DNA from: Actinomycetota bacterium
GTDB lineage: Bacteria; Actinomycetota; Acidimicrobiia; IMCC26256; JACPCJ01
Assembly (NCBI GenBank): GCA_016179865.1
Contig: JACPCJ010000094.1
Span: 1-54,254 of the forward strand
Direction: 5' to 3'
Length of the DNA: 54,254 nt
Shown here one piece after another: positions 8,876-18,212 of the stretch (within the stretch, counting starts at the first letter, position 1; the number at the start of each line of letters is the position of its first letter). The translations under genes were made by a program, and so were the position numbers. The notes under the pieces are model-generated. The model worked only from the letters and a program-made list of their open reading frames with translations. It was not told the DNA's origin and did not search any database.

Positions 8876-10111
8876 GTGTTCGTCCTTCCGGATCCGGCCG
8901 GGCTGCGGCTAGGTGCGTCGAGCTTTCGGAGCCTTGCGGACGACTACCGGGACATCGGTCGTTCAGCGATGTCACTCGCCAACGCGGTCGGCGACGGCAG
9001 CTGGACCGGACCCCCGGCCGAGGCGTGCCGAACGGTGCTCCAGCGGATGTTCGGGGAGGTCGTCACAGCACACGACACCATGGACGATGTCGCTGGGCGA
9101 CTGGAGACTGTTGCCGCGGCCGTCGAACGTGTCCGTGGGCGGCACGGAACTCTCCTCAGTGAAATCGGATCGCTCCACGCGTCGAACCCGGTCGAGCAAG
9201 CCCTCCGTCTTCACTCCCTCGATCGCGAGCTCCGGCAGTTGGAGAGCGTTGTCCGAAGCCAGATGGCTCACGCTGCGGCTGGAATCCGAGACGCCGTCGG
9301 AGCGGCTCAGAGAGCGGGTGACGAAGCACACCGCAACAACTTCTTCGTGCAGCTCGGCAGCGCGTTCACTGACACGGCCACCAGCTTGACCACCGGATTC
9401 GTTGAGGGCACGGTCGGCCTCATCACAGGTGTCGTCGGGATCCTTGAGTTGGGAGTCCGGCTAAGCCCAGCGAGATTGCTGCTCGATCCAGAGGGCTTTC
9501 TGGCAGATGCCGAGTCCACCGCGACCACCGTCGCCAACGTGTACTCGGCCTTCAGGCAAGACCCCGGCGCCATGCTTTCCGCCACGTTGGATCTCGACCT
9601 GCTCGCTTCTGACCCAGCCAGATGGGTCGGCCGAGCAGTGCCCGACGTCATCCTCGCGATCGCAACCACTGGCGCAGGAACTGCGATCGAAGGTGGCACA
9701 AGAGGAGCACGAATCGCATCGGGCCTCGGGAACACCGCACTGCGAGCCTCAGACGACGCTGCCCGGGCTGCACGGATCAGCCGCGCCACGCGACTCAGAG
9801 AGTTGCTCGGCGATCCCTTGACGTCACGCGTGGATAAGGGCTGGATTCAGCAAGAACTCACACGGCGCACTCGGGGCCAGGCGAGCTATCTCCGCAACCC
9901 ACCCGGGAGCGACCTTGTCCACATGCGCGGCCTTGAGAACGCCAAGGGGGTCGACCACCGCTTCTCCCGGCTACAAGATCGCGACCTACACCGCTTGCAG
10001 CATCGACACGACTGGTGGGGTCGTCGCAACCCGAACATGTCCGACACCCCGTTCGAAGACTACCTTGAGTCCCTGCGCGACCAGCTGATCGGCGGCAACA
10101 GTGGGCCTTAA
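8876..10111 (+). CDS. WXG-type polymorphic toxin with C-terminal candidate nuclease domain
   Basis: Probable T7SS effector of 411 residues. The N-terminal 130 residues are helical, with a WTG motif at residue 43 (WXG-like delivery domain). A Gly-rich hydrophobic segment follows around residues 175-205 (TGFVEGTVGLITGVVGILEL), then a charged helical linker. The last 70 residues are rich in His and Arg (DLHRLQHRHDWWGRRNP), suggesting a metal-dependent nuclease; I cannot assign a named family. The GTG start lies five bases after the preceding stop. The following gene overlaps its end and looks like its immunity gene. Confidence 0.75.
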   Translation: MFVLPDPAGLRLGASSFRSLADDYRDIGRSAMSLANAVGDGSWTGPPAEACRTVLQRMFGEVVTAHDTMDDVAGRLETVAAAVERVRGRHGTLLSEIGSLHASNPVEQALRLHSLDRELRQLESVVRSQMAHAAAGIRDAVGAAQRAGDEAHRNNFFVQLGSAFTDTATSLTTGFVEGTVGLITGVVGILELGVRLSPARLLLDPEGFLADAESTATTVANVYSAFRQDPGAMLSATLDLDLLASDPARWVGRAVPDVILAIATTGAGTAIEGGTRGARIASGLGNTALRASDDAARAARISRATRLRELLGDPLTSRVDKGWIQQELTRRTRGQASYLRNPPGSDLVHMRGLENAKGVDHRFSRLQDRDLHRLQHRHDWWGRRNPNMSDTPFEDYLESLRDQLIGGNSGP

Positions 10112-10478
10112 CGACGAGCAGCGAGCCGCCGCCATTGAGGTGCTGAGTGCTCCGCCAGCGGAACGACAGCTTGATCTCGCGACGGCCGTTGCCGAGACCC
10201 GCACCCTGGCGGTGCTCGTGGGGGAGGACGGAGCGCTGGCGTGGGTTAGTGACGGCCACGAGGAGGGGCTCGCCGTTTGGCCGTACCTCACGGTCGCGTC
10301 ACTGTGCTGCCAGGGTGAGTGGTCGGACCTCGAGGCGCGCGAAGCGACGCTTGAGGAGGTGCTCGCCCTGGCCGCCGATCGTGGCGGCCAGCTGTCCATT
10401 AGTCCAGGTCCCGATGCCAAGGGATTCCTGACAACGTGCGACGAATTCATTGACCTCCTCGCAAGGCTGGCGTCATGA
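10101..10478 (+). CDS. DUF2750-like protein, putative immunity protein
   Basis: A 125-residue acidic protein resembling DUF2750: a glycine/tryptophan strand (DGALAWVSDGHEEG), then AVWPYLTVASLCCQGEW (compare the lPlWPh..A..c...w pattern), and a C-terminal helix. DUF2750-type proteins occur next to toxins. Here the GTG start overlaps the end of the WXG toxin by 11 bases, the usual toxin-immunity layout. Its immunity role is inferred. The start codon could also lie slightly downstream. Confidence 0.7.
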   Translation: MGLNDEQRAAAIEVLSAPPAERQLDLATAVAETRTLAVLVGEDGALAWVSDGHEEGLAVWPYLTVASLCCQGEWSDLEAREATLEEVLALAADRGGQLSISPGPDAKGFLTTCDEFIDLLARLAS

Positions 10479-10537
10479 CGACACATCGTCCGCGCCGCGC
10501 GCTGCACGCGTAAGACGTCCAGCCACCACCTCAGCCA

Positions 10538-13500
10538 ATGCGCATCGCCTACTCACTCACGCTCTCGATCTCGTTCCGTGATCACGAAGCGCGCACGCGC
10601 ATCGTCGACGTTGACGTTTCGTTCGATGACATGGCGACCGTTGCCGATCTGGTCGAAGCTTGCGCAGGCCGCTACGAGATCCCGCTTGATGACGCCGACG
10701 ACCGCCTTGCGGCCTTCAGGGCATTCGCTGATAGATCCGTTCGCAGTCAGCAGACGTCCCGGCTAGAAGACGAACGCAGGCTGCTTGAGTGCGGCCTCGT
10801 CAACGGAGCCCAAGTCGAGATCCGCCCGCCCTCGGATGGGGACGATGAGGTCGTGCCTGCCGGCCTCGAACCCGACGTCGGGACGCTGTACCTCGTCGAC
10901 GACATCGGCGGAGCGCGTGGCCGCGCCACTCCATTGCATCCGGGCGTGAAGGTCGCTGTCGGTCTGTCGAGCGAGGGAGACGCGAACCTCCTTCTCTTCG
11001 ACCAAGACCGAGCGGTGCCCGCGGCCTTCTCGATCCGAGTACCACCTCAGCTAGACGGTGGGGTCACGTACGCCGAGGTAACGCCTGTCGGAGTCGCGCT
11101 CCTGCGTGTCAGCGGGCAGCCAGTGGAGGGCGACGTCGCGCATCGGGTCTATCCCGGATCCTCCATCGAGATCGTTCCGTCCGATGAACCGGACCATCCA
11201 CGTGTGGCGTTCGTCGTAACGACTCCCGAAGGGCTCGAGGCAAGGAGCCCGTTCGGACAGGTTCGGTTCGACACGACAGCAAGAGCAGCGCTCGCCAGGT
11301 TCCCGAAGTTCTCCGAGTCCCTCGGCCCGAGACCCGAACAGCCTCGGCCGCGACGGTTCCCGGTTGAGAATCTCTTGTTTCCCGTCGCGATCTCTGCGGC
11401 CCTCCTGTCGACGAGCCGGAACCCCATCTTCATCCTGATCTTCCTGATCCAGCCCGTTGTGAGTGTCATTCAGCATCGCCGCGCGATCCGCGACGACGAG
11501 GAACGCTACGGCGAGGCACTTGAGAAGTGGACCACGCGTAAGGAGGAACTCGTCGACACCCTTGCGGCACTCGTCGTCGACGAGGCCAAGAAACGTCGTG
11601 ACTCTGCACCGGACACCGGCGTGCTTGTCGACCGCGCCGTGCATCGGCTGCCGGAGCTCTGGGAACGGCGGGCCGAGGATCCCGATGCCCTCGTGCTTCA
11701 ACTCGGCATCGGAGACCTACGTAGCGCGCTGAGCATCGAGATTGACGACCGTCATGATGCTGAACTTGTGGGCAGCATCGACCGCGCCAGACTCATGACG
11801 GACGTCCCTGCACTGGTTGACATGAAGCAGGTGCACGTCGCCCTCATCGGAGATGAGCGACTGGTCCAGCGCCTCGCAACCGACCTGATCATCCAGGCGG
11901 CGTGCCTACACAGCCCGGGTTACCTCGCCATCGGCGCCATCCTGCCGAGGGCCGAAGAGCGACGGAGGACCTACGACTGGCTCAAGTGGTTGCCACACTT
12001 CCAGTTCGGCTCACGCGTCCTACCACCACGGCCAGTCGCGGTAGGCCGGTCACAAGCGAACAGTCTGATCACTGAGGCAGTCGCAAGCTTGCAGGAGCGC
12101 CTCGAACACCAAGCGGGAGTTCCGGAACCGACCGGCTCACATGCACTCCTCGTTGTTCATGAGGAGTCAGAGGTCGACCGAAAGCTGCTCGACGAACTGG
12201 TCACGATCGGTCGAGGGCGAGTTCACGTACTCTGGCTCGGGTCTGGTCGATCTCGTCGGCCGCCCTTCCTGGATCTGGTGACGGTGAGCCTCGCTGAGGC
12301 AGGTGACGTCGCGACGCTCGAGGCGAGAAGCGGTATCCACGAGTGGGAGGTGTTCCGACCGCTGCGAAGTCCAATCGCGCGCGGAGGACGAGTTGGACAA
12401 GCTCTCGCACCCCTCTATGACCCTGGCGTAGCCGGCGCTAGCGGCGGGATTCCGCCCATCGCACCGCTCGGCGCGATCCTCGACCTGGACGCTCCCGTAG
12501 GTGCGACTCCTTGGAAGCGACTGGGCAAATCCCTGCGTATCCCGATCGGCGTCACCGAGACGGGGCCCTTCTACCTCGACCTTGCTGCCCAAGGACCGCA
12601 CTTCCTCATCGGCGGCACTACCGGATCAGGAAAGAGTGAGTTGCTACAGACGATGGCGGCGTCACTCGTTGCGCTCTATGCGCCCACCCAGGTGACGCTC
12701 TTCCTCGTCGACTTCAAGGGGGGCGCGACCTTCACAGCCTTCCGCGAGCTCCAGCACACGATCGGCTTCGTCAGCGATCTCACTCCCGAAGACGTGAGTC
12801 GGGCGCTTGACTTCTTGCGCGCCGAACTGAAGCGCCGCAGCTCGGTGTTCGACTCGCTATCGCTACCCGACGGCGGCAATGTCAAGGATTACGCCGACTA
12901 CGTTCGAACGGGCGCGCGAGACATGCCGCGCCTCGTCGTCATCTTCGACGAGTTCGCAACGCTCATTCAGGAGCACAAGCTGTTCATGGACGGCGTGGTC
13001 GACATTGCGCAGAGAGGCCGCAGCTTCGGTGTTCACCTCATTCTCGCGACGCAGCAGCCCTCGTCCGATGTCGTTACTGGCAAGGTCAAGGCCAACGTCG
13101 GCAGTCGCATTGCTCTGAGAACGCTTGACGCGAGCAACTCCGAGATCATCATCGACTCTCCCGAAGCCGCCCTGATCCCACGGTCGCTTCAAGGTCGCGC
13201 TCTGTTCCGCATCGAGCAAGCGTTGACCGAATTCCAGACGGCTTGGTCCGGGGGCGATCACCATGTTCGTCAATCGGCCGAGGGCGCTGGGGGGGTTCGG
13301 CTCGAGGACTTCATCTTCGGTGTTGTGGAGGAGGAGCAAGCCAACGAGTCTGAATCGGCGGCCAGCGAGGGCGAGCAGAACAGGGAGGGCACCGAGACCG
13401 ATCGGCTGCCAACCGATCTGAGCTTCGCCCTGACACAGGCTGGCCGCAGAGGGAACAGAGACCGCCAAACCCGCGTGCTCGGGGACCCGTTGTCAGCCGT

Positions 13501-15028
13501 CACGAGACGTGAGGTTCCTGAGACAGCGCTTCGCCAGTCCGGACTAGGCACGCTCGCGGTGGGCATGCGCGACAGCCCGCGACAGCAACGGCAGGAAACT
13601 CACTTCGTGGACCTGGCGGAGAGCCCGCTCCTCATCCGCGGCCCAATGGGATCTGGGCGCACCTCAGCGCTGCGCCTCGCTGCGGGGGTCTTCTCGAGTG
13701 CGAACTCAGCGTCAATGCCCGCGGTTGCCGCGCTCGACGGAGCCGGAGGTGACCTCATCGGCTCCATCCGCGACCTGGTCGGACTGTGTGCCGGCACGAG
13801 CACGTCCGCGCTGGCAGACCTCACGGTCGTACTGGACCGGCTCGATCTCCTCGTGCAGGCGCGCCGAGGCAACGCCGAGACGGAAGCGCCTGACTTCGAC
13901 GGGCACCCCGTGCTGGTCGTGATCGACGACCTGGGCGCTCTCGTCCAAGGGCTCGCGAGGCTCGGCCGCGGCCGTTGGTACGAGGTGCTGCTGAGGGTCT
14001 TGACGCAAGGAAGGACCGAGCGCGTCTACGCAGTTGCGGCAGCAGATGACCGGTCACAGCTTCCGCTCGAGCTGCGATCCGCTTTTCGCAACCGCGTGGC
14101 GCTTGGGTCGGTCGGCGATGATGGGGAGACCATCGCGGGCGGTTCCTTGGACCCCGGAAGGGGCTTCCTGCCGAGCGGAGATCAGATCCAACTCTTCGCG
14201 ACCGACCACCTCACCGTTTCGCCTCTTGATGGCGCGCTCCTCGCGTGGCTCCTCCCGGATGACGTCCGCGTCGCCGTCGGCTCTCTTCCGCCGACCACCT
14301 TGAGTCCCGATGGCAGGTCGCTCTCGGTACCGATCGGCACCGAACAGGTCAGCCGCTCCCCGGTAACGGTAGATCTCGGCGACCGTCATCTTCTCGTCGT
14401 AGGGCGCCGACAAGCCGGCAAGAGCTCAGTGCTCGACATCATCGCCAACAACCTCGCCGCCGATGGCACTCCAGCCCTCCTGGACCTGAGTCCGCGTCCC
14501 CGCGAAGACCGTCCACCCATGCGATCGATACAGCCCACCGACTTGCGGCAACTATGGACGCAACATGGTGGCGAAACCCCCCAGCATGAGCTCGCCTTTT
14601 CGGATGCAGTCGTCGCGCTCCTCGATGGAACATGCAATGTGAACGGACAGCCGATCCTGCTCATCGATGACGGTCACGTCGCCGACAAGGACGGCATCCT
14701 GAAGCATTGTCTCGACCTCCTAGCTCGCCTCGGCACGCTGTGCTTGGTTGTCGCCGCCGATGTTCGTTCGACTCGCTGGCAGGGCTGGGACTACGTCAAG
14801 AACCCAAGCGAACAGGTTCTGTTCTTGCGGCCTCGTCAGAGTGAAGATGAGGATGACGGCACTCAGGTCATCCAAACTGCGCTCATGCAGCGACCAGGTA
14901 CTCGCTACGCGGCGGGCGAAGGCATCCTCGTTGATGCTGGCCGACACATCGGAGTCACTTCGGCACAGATAGACGCCGAGCACCGCACGGTCTGGCGCGA
15001 ACACGTACCGGGCCAATCCAATGCCTGA
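10538..15028 (+). CDS. EccC/EssC type VII secretion FtsK/SpoIIIE motor ATPase
   Basis: Motor of the type VII secretion system, 1496 residues. It begins with a beta-rich region that could be ubiquitin-like or FHA-like, followed by two close membrane helices (about 279-310). Three FtsK/SpoIIIE-type ATPase domains follow, with Walker A motifs GGTTGSGKS at 692, GPMGSGRT near 1035 and GRRQAGKS near 1289. Only the first keeps a fully canonical P-loop; domains two and three are degenerate, as in other EccC/EssC proteins. The single long chain resembles EssC more than split EccCa/EccCb. The next gene overlaps its end by eight bases. Confidence 0.95.
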   Translation: MRIAYSLTLSISFRDHEARTRIVDVDVSFDDMATVADLVEACAGRYEIPLDDADDRLAAFRAFADRSVRSQQTSRLEDERRLLECGLVNGAQVEIRPPSDGDDEVVPAGLEPDVGTLYLVDDIGGARGRATPLHPGVKVAVGLSSEGDANLLLFDQDRAVPAAFSIRVPPQLDGGVTYAEVTPVGVALLRVSGQPVEGDVAHRVYPGSSIEIVPSDEPDHPRVAFVVTTPEGLEARSPFGQVRFDTTARAALARFPKFSESLGPRPEQPRPRRFPVENLLFPVAISAALLSTSRNPIFILIFLIQPVVSVIQHRRAIRDDEERYGEALEKWTTRKEELVDTLAALVVDEAKKRRDSAPDTGVLVDRAVHRLPELWERRAEDPDALVLQLGIGDLRSALSIEIDDRHDAELVGSIDRARLMTDVPALVDMKQVHVALIGDERLVQRLATDLIIQAACLHSPGYLAIGAILPRAEERRRTYDWLKWLPHFQFGSRVLPPRPVAVGRSQANSLITEAVASLQERLEHQAGVPEPTGSHALLVVHEESEVDRKLLDELVTIGRGRVHVLWLGSGRSRRPPFLDLVTVSLAEAGDVATLEARSGIHEWEVFRPLRSPIARGGRVGQALAPLYDPGVAGASGGIPPIAPLGAILDLDAPVGATPWKRLGKSLRIPIGVTETGPFYLDLAAQGPHFLIGGTTGSGKSELLQTMAASLVALYAPTQVTLFLVDFKGGATFTAFRELQHTIGFVSDLTPEDVSRALDFLRAELKRRSSVFDSLSLPDGGNVKDYADYVRTGARDMPRLVVIFDEFATLIQEHKLFMDGVVDIAQRGRSFGVHLILATQQPSSDVVTGKVKANVGSRIALRTLDASNSEIIIDSPEAALIPRSLQGRALFRIEQALTEFQTAWSGGDHHVRQSAEGAGGVRLEDFIFGVVEEEQANESESAASEGEQNREGTETDRLPTDLSFALTQAGRRGNRDRQTRVLGDPLSAVTRREVPETALRQSGLGTLAVGMRDSPRQQRQETHFVDLAESPLLIRGPMGSGRTSALRLAAGVFSSANSASMPAVAALDGAGGDLIGSIRDLVGLCAGTSTSALADLTVVLDRLDLLVQARRGNAETEAPDFDGHPVLVVIDDLGALVQGLARLGRGRWYEVLLRVLTQGRTERVYAVAAADDRSQLPLELRSAFRNRVALGSVGDDGETIAGGSLDPGRGFLPSGDQIQLFATDHLTVSPLDGALLAWLLPDDVRVAVGSLPPTTLSPDGRSLSVPIGTEQVSRSPVTVDLGDRHLLVVGRRQAGKSSVLDIIANNLAADGTPALLDLSPRPREDRPPMRSIQPTDLRQLWTQHGGETPQHELAFSDAVVALLDGTCNVNGQPILLIDDGHVADKDGILKHCLDLLARLGTLCLVVAADVRSTRWQGWDYVKNPSEQVLFLRPRQSEDEDDGTQVIQTALMQRPGTRYAAGEGILVDAGRHIGVTSAQIDAEHRTVWREHVPGQSNA

Positions 15029-16772
15029 ACCTCACGACGGCGCACCTGATGCTGAGGGCGAAGCGACGGAAGACTTCGGCCGTCCGGAGGGAACAGAAGA
15101 CCCAGCAGGCCCATCTGCGTCCCCCGACCTCGACGTCCACGAGAACCTGCTACAGGCTGAGCGCAACCTCGAATCCATCCTGATCTCACCGTACCGCCGA
15201 GTAGCCGGTAGCGGTCGAGCTCGATGGGGCCCGTTGCGAGGGCTCTTCATCAAGATATCCAACGCCGAAAGGCGATATCTGCAGCACTGTCCGTCGGATG
15301 TCACTTACTTCACGTTCCAAGGTGTGACACTCGTGATCACCGCGACGTTCACGGCACTTGGCGCCGCCATCGCGGCCACCATCGCGTTCGAGCTCGACCG
15401 ACCAGCGCTAGTTGTCGTCGCCCCGATGGCGGCCTTGTGGGGCCTCGCGATCCTTAGCCTCGACAAGTTTCTCATCGCGGATGATGTGATTGGGTTTCGC
15501 GTCAACCGCGACTCGCAGACGCCGGGCATAGTGCAGTATCTAGCTCACTTCTTGCGCGAGACGGTCAAGATCGTCCCGCGCATCGTCCTCGCGATCGTGC
15601 TCGGGTTCATGTTCTCCGAGCCGATACTCCTTCTCCTCTTCCGGGACGAGGTTCAGGCCGAGCTCCAGGAGATCCGCGAAGAAGAGATCCGGGCGGAGGC
15701 TATCCAAGTCCGGTCGAGCGCCCAGGCCGCATTCAACAGCGCAGACGCTGCGCTGAAACAGATCGAAACGGACCGAGCAACCGCGTTGAAGCCGTCCGAC
15801 GAGCAACTCGCCGTCCTGCAGGAGGACCTCCGCCGCGAGGTCCAAGGTCTGAACCCGAGCGCCGAGCGGACGTGCGGACCGATCTGTGAGGACATCACCC
15901 AACTCATCGGGGACGCGGAGCAGGACCGAAATGACCGGCTGCTCGAGTTCAACGCCGAGCACGACGAAGAAGCCGGTCTGCAAACTCAACGGAACAACGC
16001 GTCACTGATCCTTCAGGAACCGTTGCCTCATCTGGTTAAGCGCCTCCGCACAGAGAACGGTCCTGACGGTGAGCTGCGGTTCAGGCTTCGATCTGGACTG
16101 CTGGCTGAGCGAGCAGCGCTTGAGCGACTCGGCAGCTCACCAGGCGCCGAGTTCGCGGCGTCGGACGGTCCGACGGACGTCACGCGCGCAGAGGTGGAAC
16201 AGGAAGCGAAGGCGCTACGGGATACGAAGATGGTTCTGCGCCTCGCACTCATTGGGATCGACACGCTTCCGGTCCTATCGAAGTGGCTCACTGCCATCTT
16301 CCGACGACGGACTTACTACGACTTGGTCTCTGCAGACATCGCAGAGACGCGGGCTGAAGCGGAAGCACGCGAGGAGGTGGCTAAGCGGCGGAAGGAGGCT
16401 GTTGTCGACGCAGAGGCTCGTCTCGCTGGCGTCAGAACCCAGCTGACGGAGTGGCGACGCGAGTATTTCCAGAAGACCATCATCGAGGCCCGTATCCGGC
16501 TCGGCCTCCACCAGATCGAAAGGGCTGTGAACGACGCCCGTCGCAGCGCGGTGGCGGCCGACTCCGACGACGATCTCACGCCGGCCCAAGCTCCGATCGA
16601 CCCGGACGCGCCGACCCCCACCTCCGGCGGAACATCCGGCCCGCCGCGGCCGTGGCCGCTTGTGCACGACGAGGAATACCGTGAGGCCTTCGGAAGGCCT
16701 GATGACGGCTCTCGGCCACGCCGTTCGCGCAAGCGGAAGCAGACGGATCCCCGGCGAAAAGATGGTGGCTAG
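15021..16772 (+). CDS. DUF4407 membrane/coiled-coil protein
   Basis: A 583-residue protein matching DUF4407. It has a YFTFQGVTLVITATFTALGA helix, a second helix (LVVVAPMAALWGLAILSLDKFLI) with the conserved Asp, a third (IVLAIVLGFMFSEPILLLLF), a long coiled coil (about 215-400), then a fourth hydrophobic segment (LRLALIGIDTLPVL). The N- and C-termini are charged and disordered. It is coupled to eccC (ATGCCTGA overlap). With no EccB, EccD or EccE gene in the cassette, it may provide the membrane partner of the motor (inference). Confidence 0.85.
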   Translation: MPEPHDGAPDAEGEATEDFGRPEGTEDPAGPSASPDLDVHENLLQAERNLESILISPYRRVAGSGRARWGPLRGLFIKISNAERRYLQHCPSDVTYFTFQGVTLVITATFTALGAAIAATIAFELDRPALVVVAPMAALWGLAILSLDKFLIADDVIGFRVNRDSQTPGIVQYLAHFLRETVKIVPRIVLAIVLGFMFSEPILLLLFRDEVQAELQEIREEEIRAEAIQVRSSAQAAFNSADAALKQIETDRATALKPSDEQLAVLQEDLRREVQGLNPSAERTCGPICEDITQLIGDAEQDRNDRLLEFNAEHDEEAGLQTQRNNASLILQEPLPHLVKRLRTENGPDGELRFRLRSGLLAERAALERLGSSPGAEFAASDGPTDVTRAEVEQEAKALRDTKMVLRLALIGIDTLPVLSKWLTAIFRRRTYYDLVSADIAETRAEAEAREEVAKRRKEAVVDAEARLAGVRTQLTEWRREYFQKTIIEARIRLGLHQIERAVNDARRSAVAADSDDDLTPAQAPIDPDAPTPTSGGTSGPPRPWPLVHDEEYREAFGRPDDGSRPRRSRKRKQTDPRRKDGG

Positions 16773-17023
16773 ATCCCTGGGCACGTGCCGCGTGCGTTCG
16801 GACGTGCGGACTGTCGGCATCGACGCCCTGACCGACCGCGTGCTCGTATCAAGGACAACGCCTGTGTAAACAGCGTGCAAGAACGCATCTGACGGGACCG
16901 CTCCTGGGGCACACGTGCCAATCTGCCGACGCCGCGTGATCACGCATGGCAGGCCCGCAGGCGCTCTCAATCGGCTTCGATGCGTCAGGGCCATCCGCGC
17001 CTCGATCGGACGCTGGTGCAACG

Positions 17024-17593
17024 ATGCAATTCATGAGAATGAGCGCAAGACTAGGAAAACGTCGTCTTGGTCGAACCGACTCGTGCGCGTGCGGCTCGGG
17101 TCGCAGAACCAAGCGGTGCTGCGGGGCGGCACGGGCCCACGGCGCGGAAGAGTCGGCTCAGGCGTTTCTCACCGAGCAGGGGCGTAGGGCGGCGATGAGT
17201 TTGGCTGCGATCACCAGGTCCGACTTCGAAGAGCTGTTCCGTCAGGTGGTTCACCTTCCTGAGCTCGATCGGGTTCTTCACGCGGGGTTACCGGCGCCGT
17301 CGGCACCGGAGGTGTTGAGAGCTCGGGCGGCCTTGGATGACCCTCACGACTTCGATGTTGCGCTCGGCCCAGTAGTGGCTAGCTTGGACAGCCCCACCCG
17401 TCGCGTTCAACTCGCTCGCGCGGTGCTTGACCTTGCTGCCATCGGGCGCATTGATGCAGATGTCGCAGCGGTCGCAATGATCGATCTCACGCTGACGGAT
17501 TCCGCTCTATTCGTCTCGAGTGTCGCCGAGGCGGTCGGGGTCGGCGGAAGTGAGGTGCGGGCTTCTACCGGCTTGGTGCTCGCCGCTCGGTAG
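17024..17593 (+). CDS. SEC-C motif protein
   Basis: A protein of about 189 residues with an N-terminal SEC-C zinc-binding motif (CACGSGRRTKRCC), the metal-binding tail known from SecA and found in many unrelated proteins. The rest is helical with no recognised domain. It is the last plus-strand gene of the T7SS cassette and is separated from DUF4407 by about 250 bases with no clear gene. No ribosome site decides the start; ATG 16946, 17024, 17033 and 17039 are all possible, and the residues before 17024 look non-coding. Confidence 0.65.
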   Translation: MQFMRMSARLGKRRLGRTDSCACGSGRRTKRCCGAARAHGAEESAQAFLTEQGRRAAMSLAAITRSDFEELFRQVVHLPELDRVLHAGLPAPSAPEVLRARAALDDPHDFDVALGPVVASLDSPTRRVQLARAVLDLAAIGRIDADVAAVAMIDLTLTDSALFVSSVAEAVGVGGSEVRASTGLVLAAR

Positions 17594-17708
17594 GCTCCCC
17601 TCGCACACCGATCGCCGCTCGTGGAGTGCCCCGTCAGCCAGCGCTCGTCGCGTAGAGGTAGAAGCCACACTGGATCGAGCCAATCGGCGAACACCCGTCA
17701 GCGCATCC

Positions 17709-17897
17709 TCAGCATCGCTCGACCTCATACAGCGCCCGCGTCGGTTCTTGCTGGCTGATGCGCTGTTGGAGAGCCTGAACCTCGAAGAGCAGCCGTCTAC
17801 TGAGCACCTCGACCTCAGAGTCGGGCGTACCTTCCAAGACCCACAACTCGATCCCGACGCCGCCTGCGTTGACCCAGTGCTCCACTCGGTCACTCAT
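17709..17897 (-). CDS. Small hypothetical protein (62 aa)
   Basis: I do not recognise this 62-residue protein (starts MSDRVEHWVNAGG). Its ATG overlaps the stop of the upstream 74-residue gene by eight bases (ATGAGTGA), which supports it as a real coupled gene. The C-terminal half is helical (VEVLSRRLLFEVQALQQRI). It ends the minus-strand transcript opposite the T7SS cassette. The 115 bases up to the SEC-C gene show nothing notable. Confidence 0.5.
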   Translation of the reverse strand: MSDRVEHWVNAGGVGIELWVLEGTPDSEVEVLSRRLLFEVQALQQRISQQEPTRALYEVERC

Positions 17898-18114
17898 GGT
17901 CTAACTCCTCGCCCGTCGCACTGGCCAGGAGGCGGCCACTCCACCAGCCGAGCTTCCCGATGAGCCCGTCGAGCCAGCCGATGGTGCCATCGCACGCTCC
18001 CATGGCGGTCCAGCCGTCTCGAAGGGCGGCGAGTTCGAAGCCCACGTCATCGATGGCTTCGCTCGCGCCGATGAGCAGCGATTCGGTGAGGAAACGATCC
18101 AGCTCGCTCTGCAT
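17890..18114 (-). CDS. Small hypothetical protein (74 aa)
   Basis: Starts at ATG 18114 with a strong GAGGAGG six bases upstream, so it is very likely translated. The 74-residue product is helical and has a Trp/Gly-rich C-terminal half (GWLDGLIGKLGWWSGRLL) that could associate with membrane. I recognise no family. It follows the LysM-BTAD gene by 98 bases and may be the tail of the Tad pilus operon or belong to the border of the T7SS cassette. Confidence 0.55.
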   Translation of the reverse strand: MQSELDRFLTESLLIGASEAIDDVGFELAALRDGWTAMGACDGTIGWLDGLIGKLGWWSGRLLASATGEELDHE

Positions 18115-18212
18115 GCCATACCTCCTCGCGGAGAAGTCTCCAGAGGAGGGGCGAAGAAGCGGCCTCTCGGCGCTGCGATCAGGATACCCAGGACGGTCGC
18201 GGACCGGACGGA

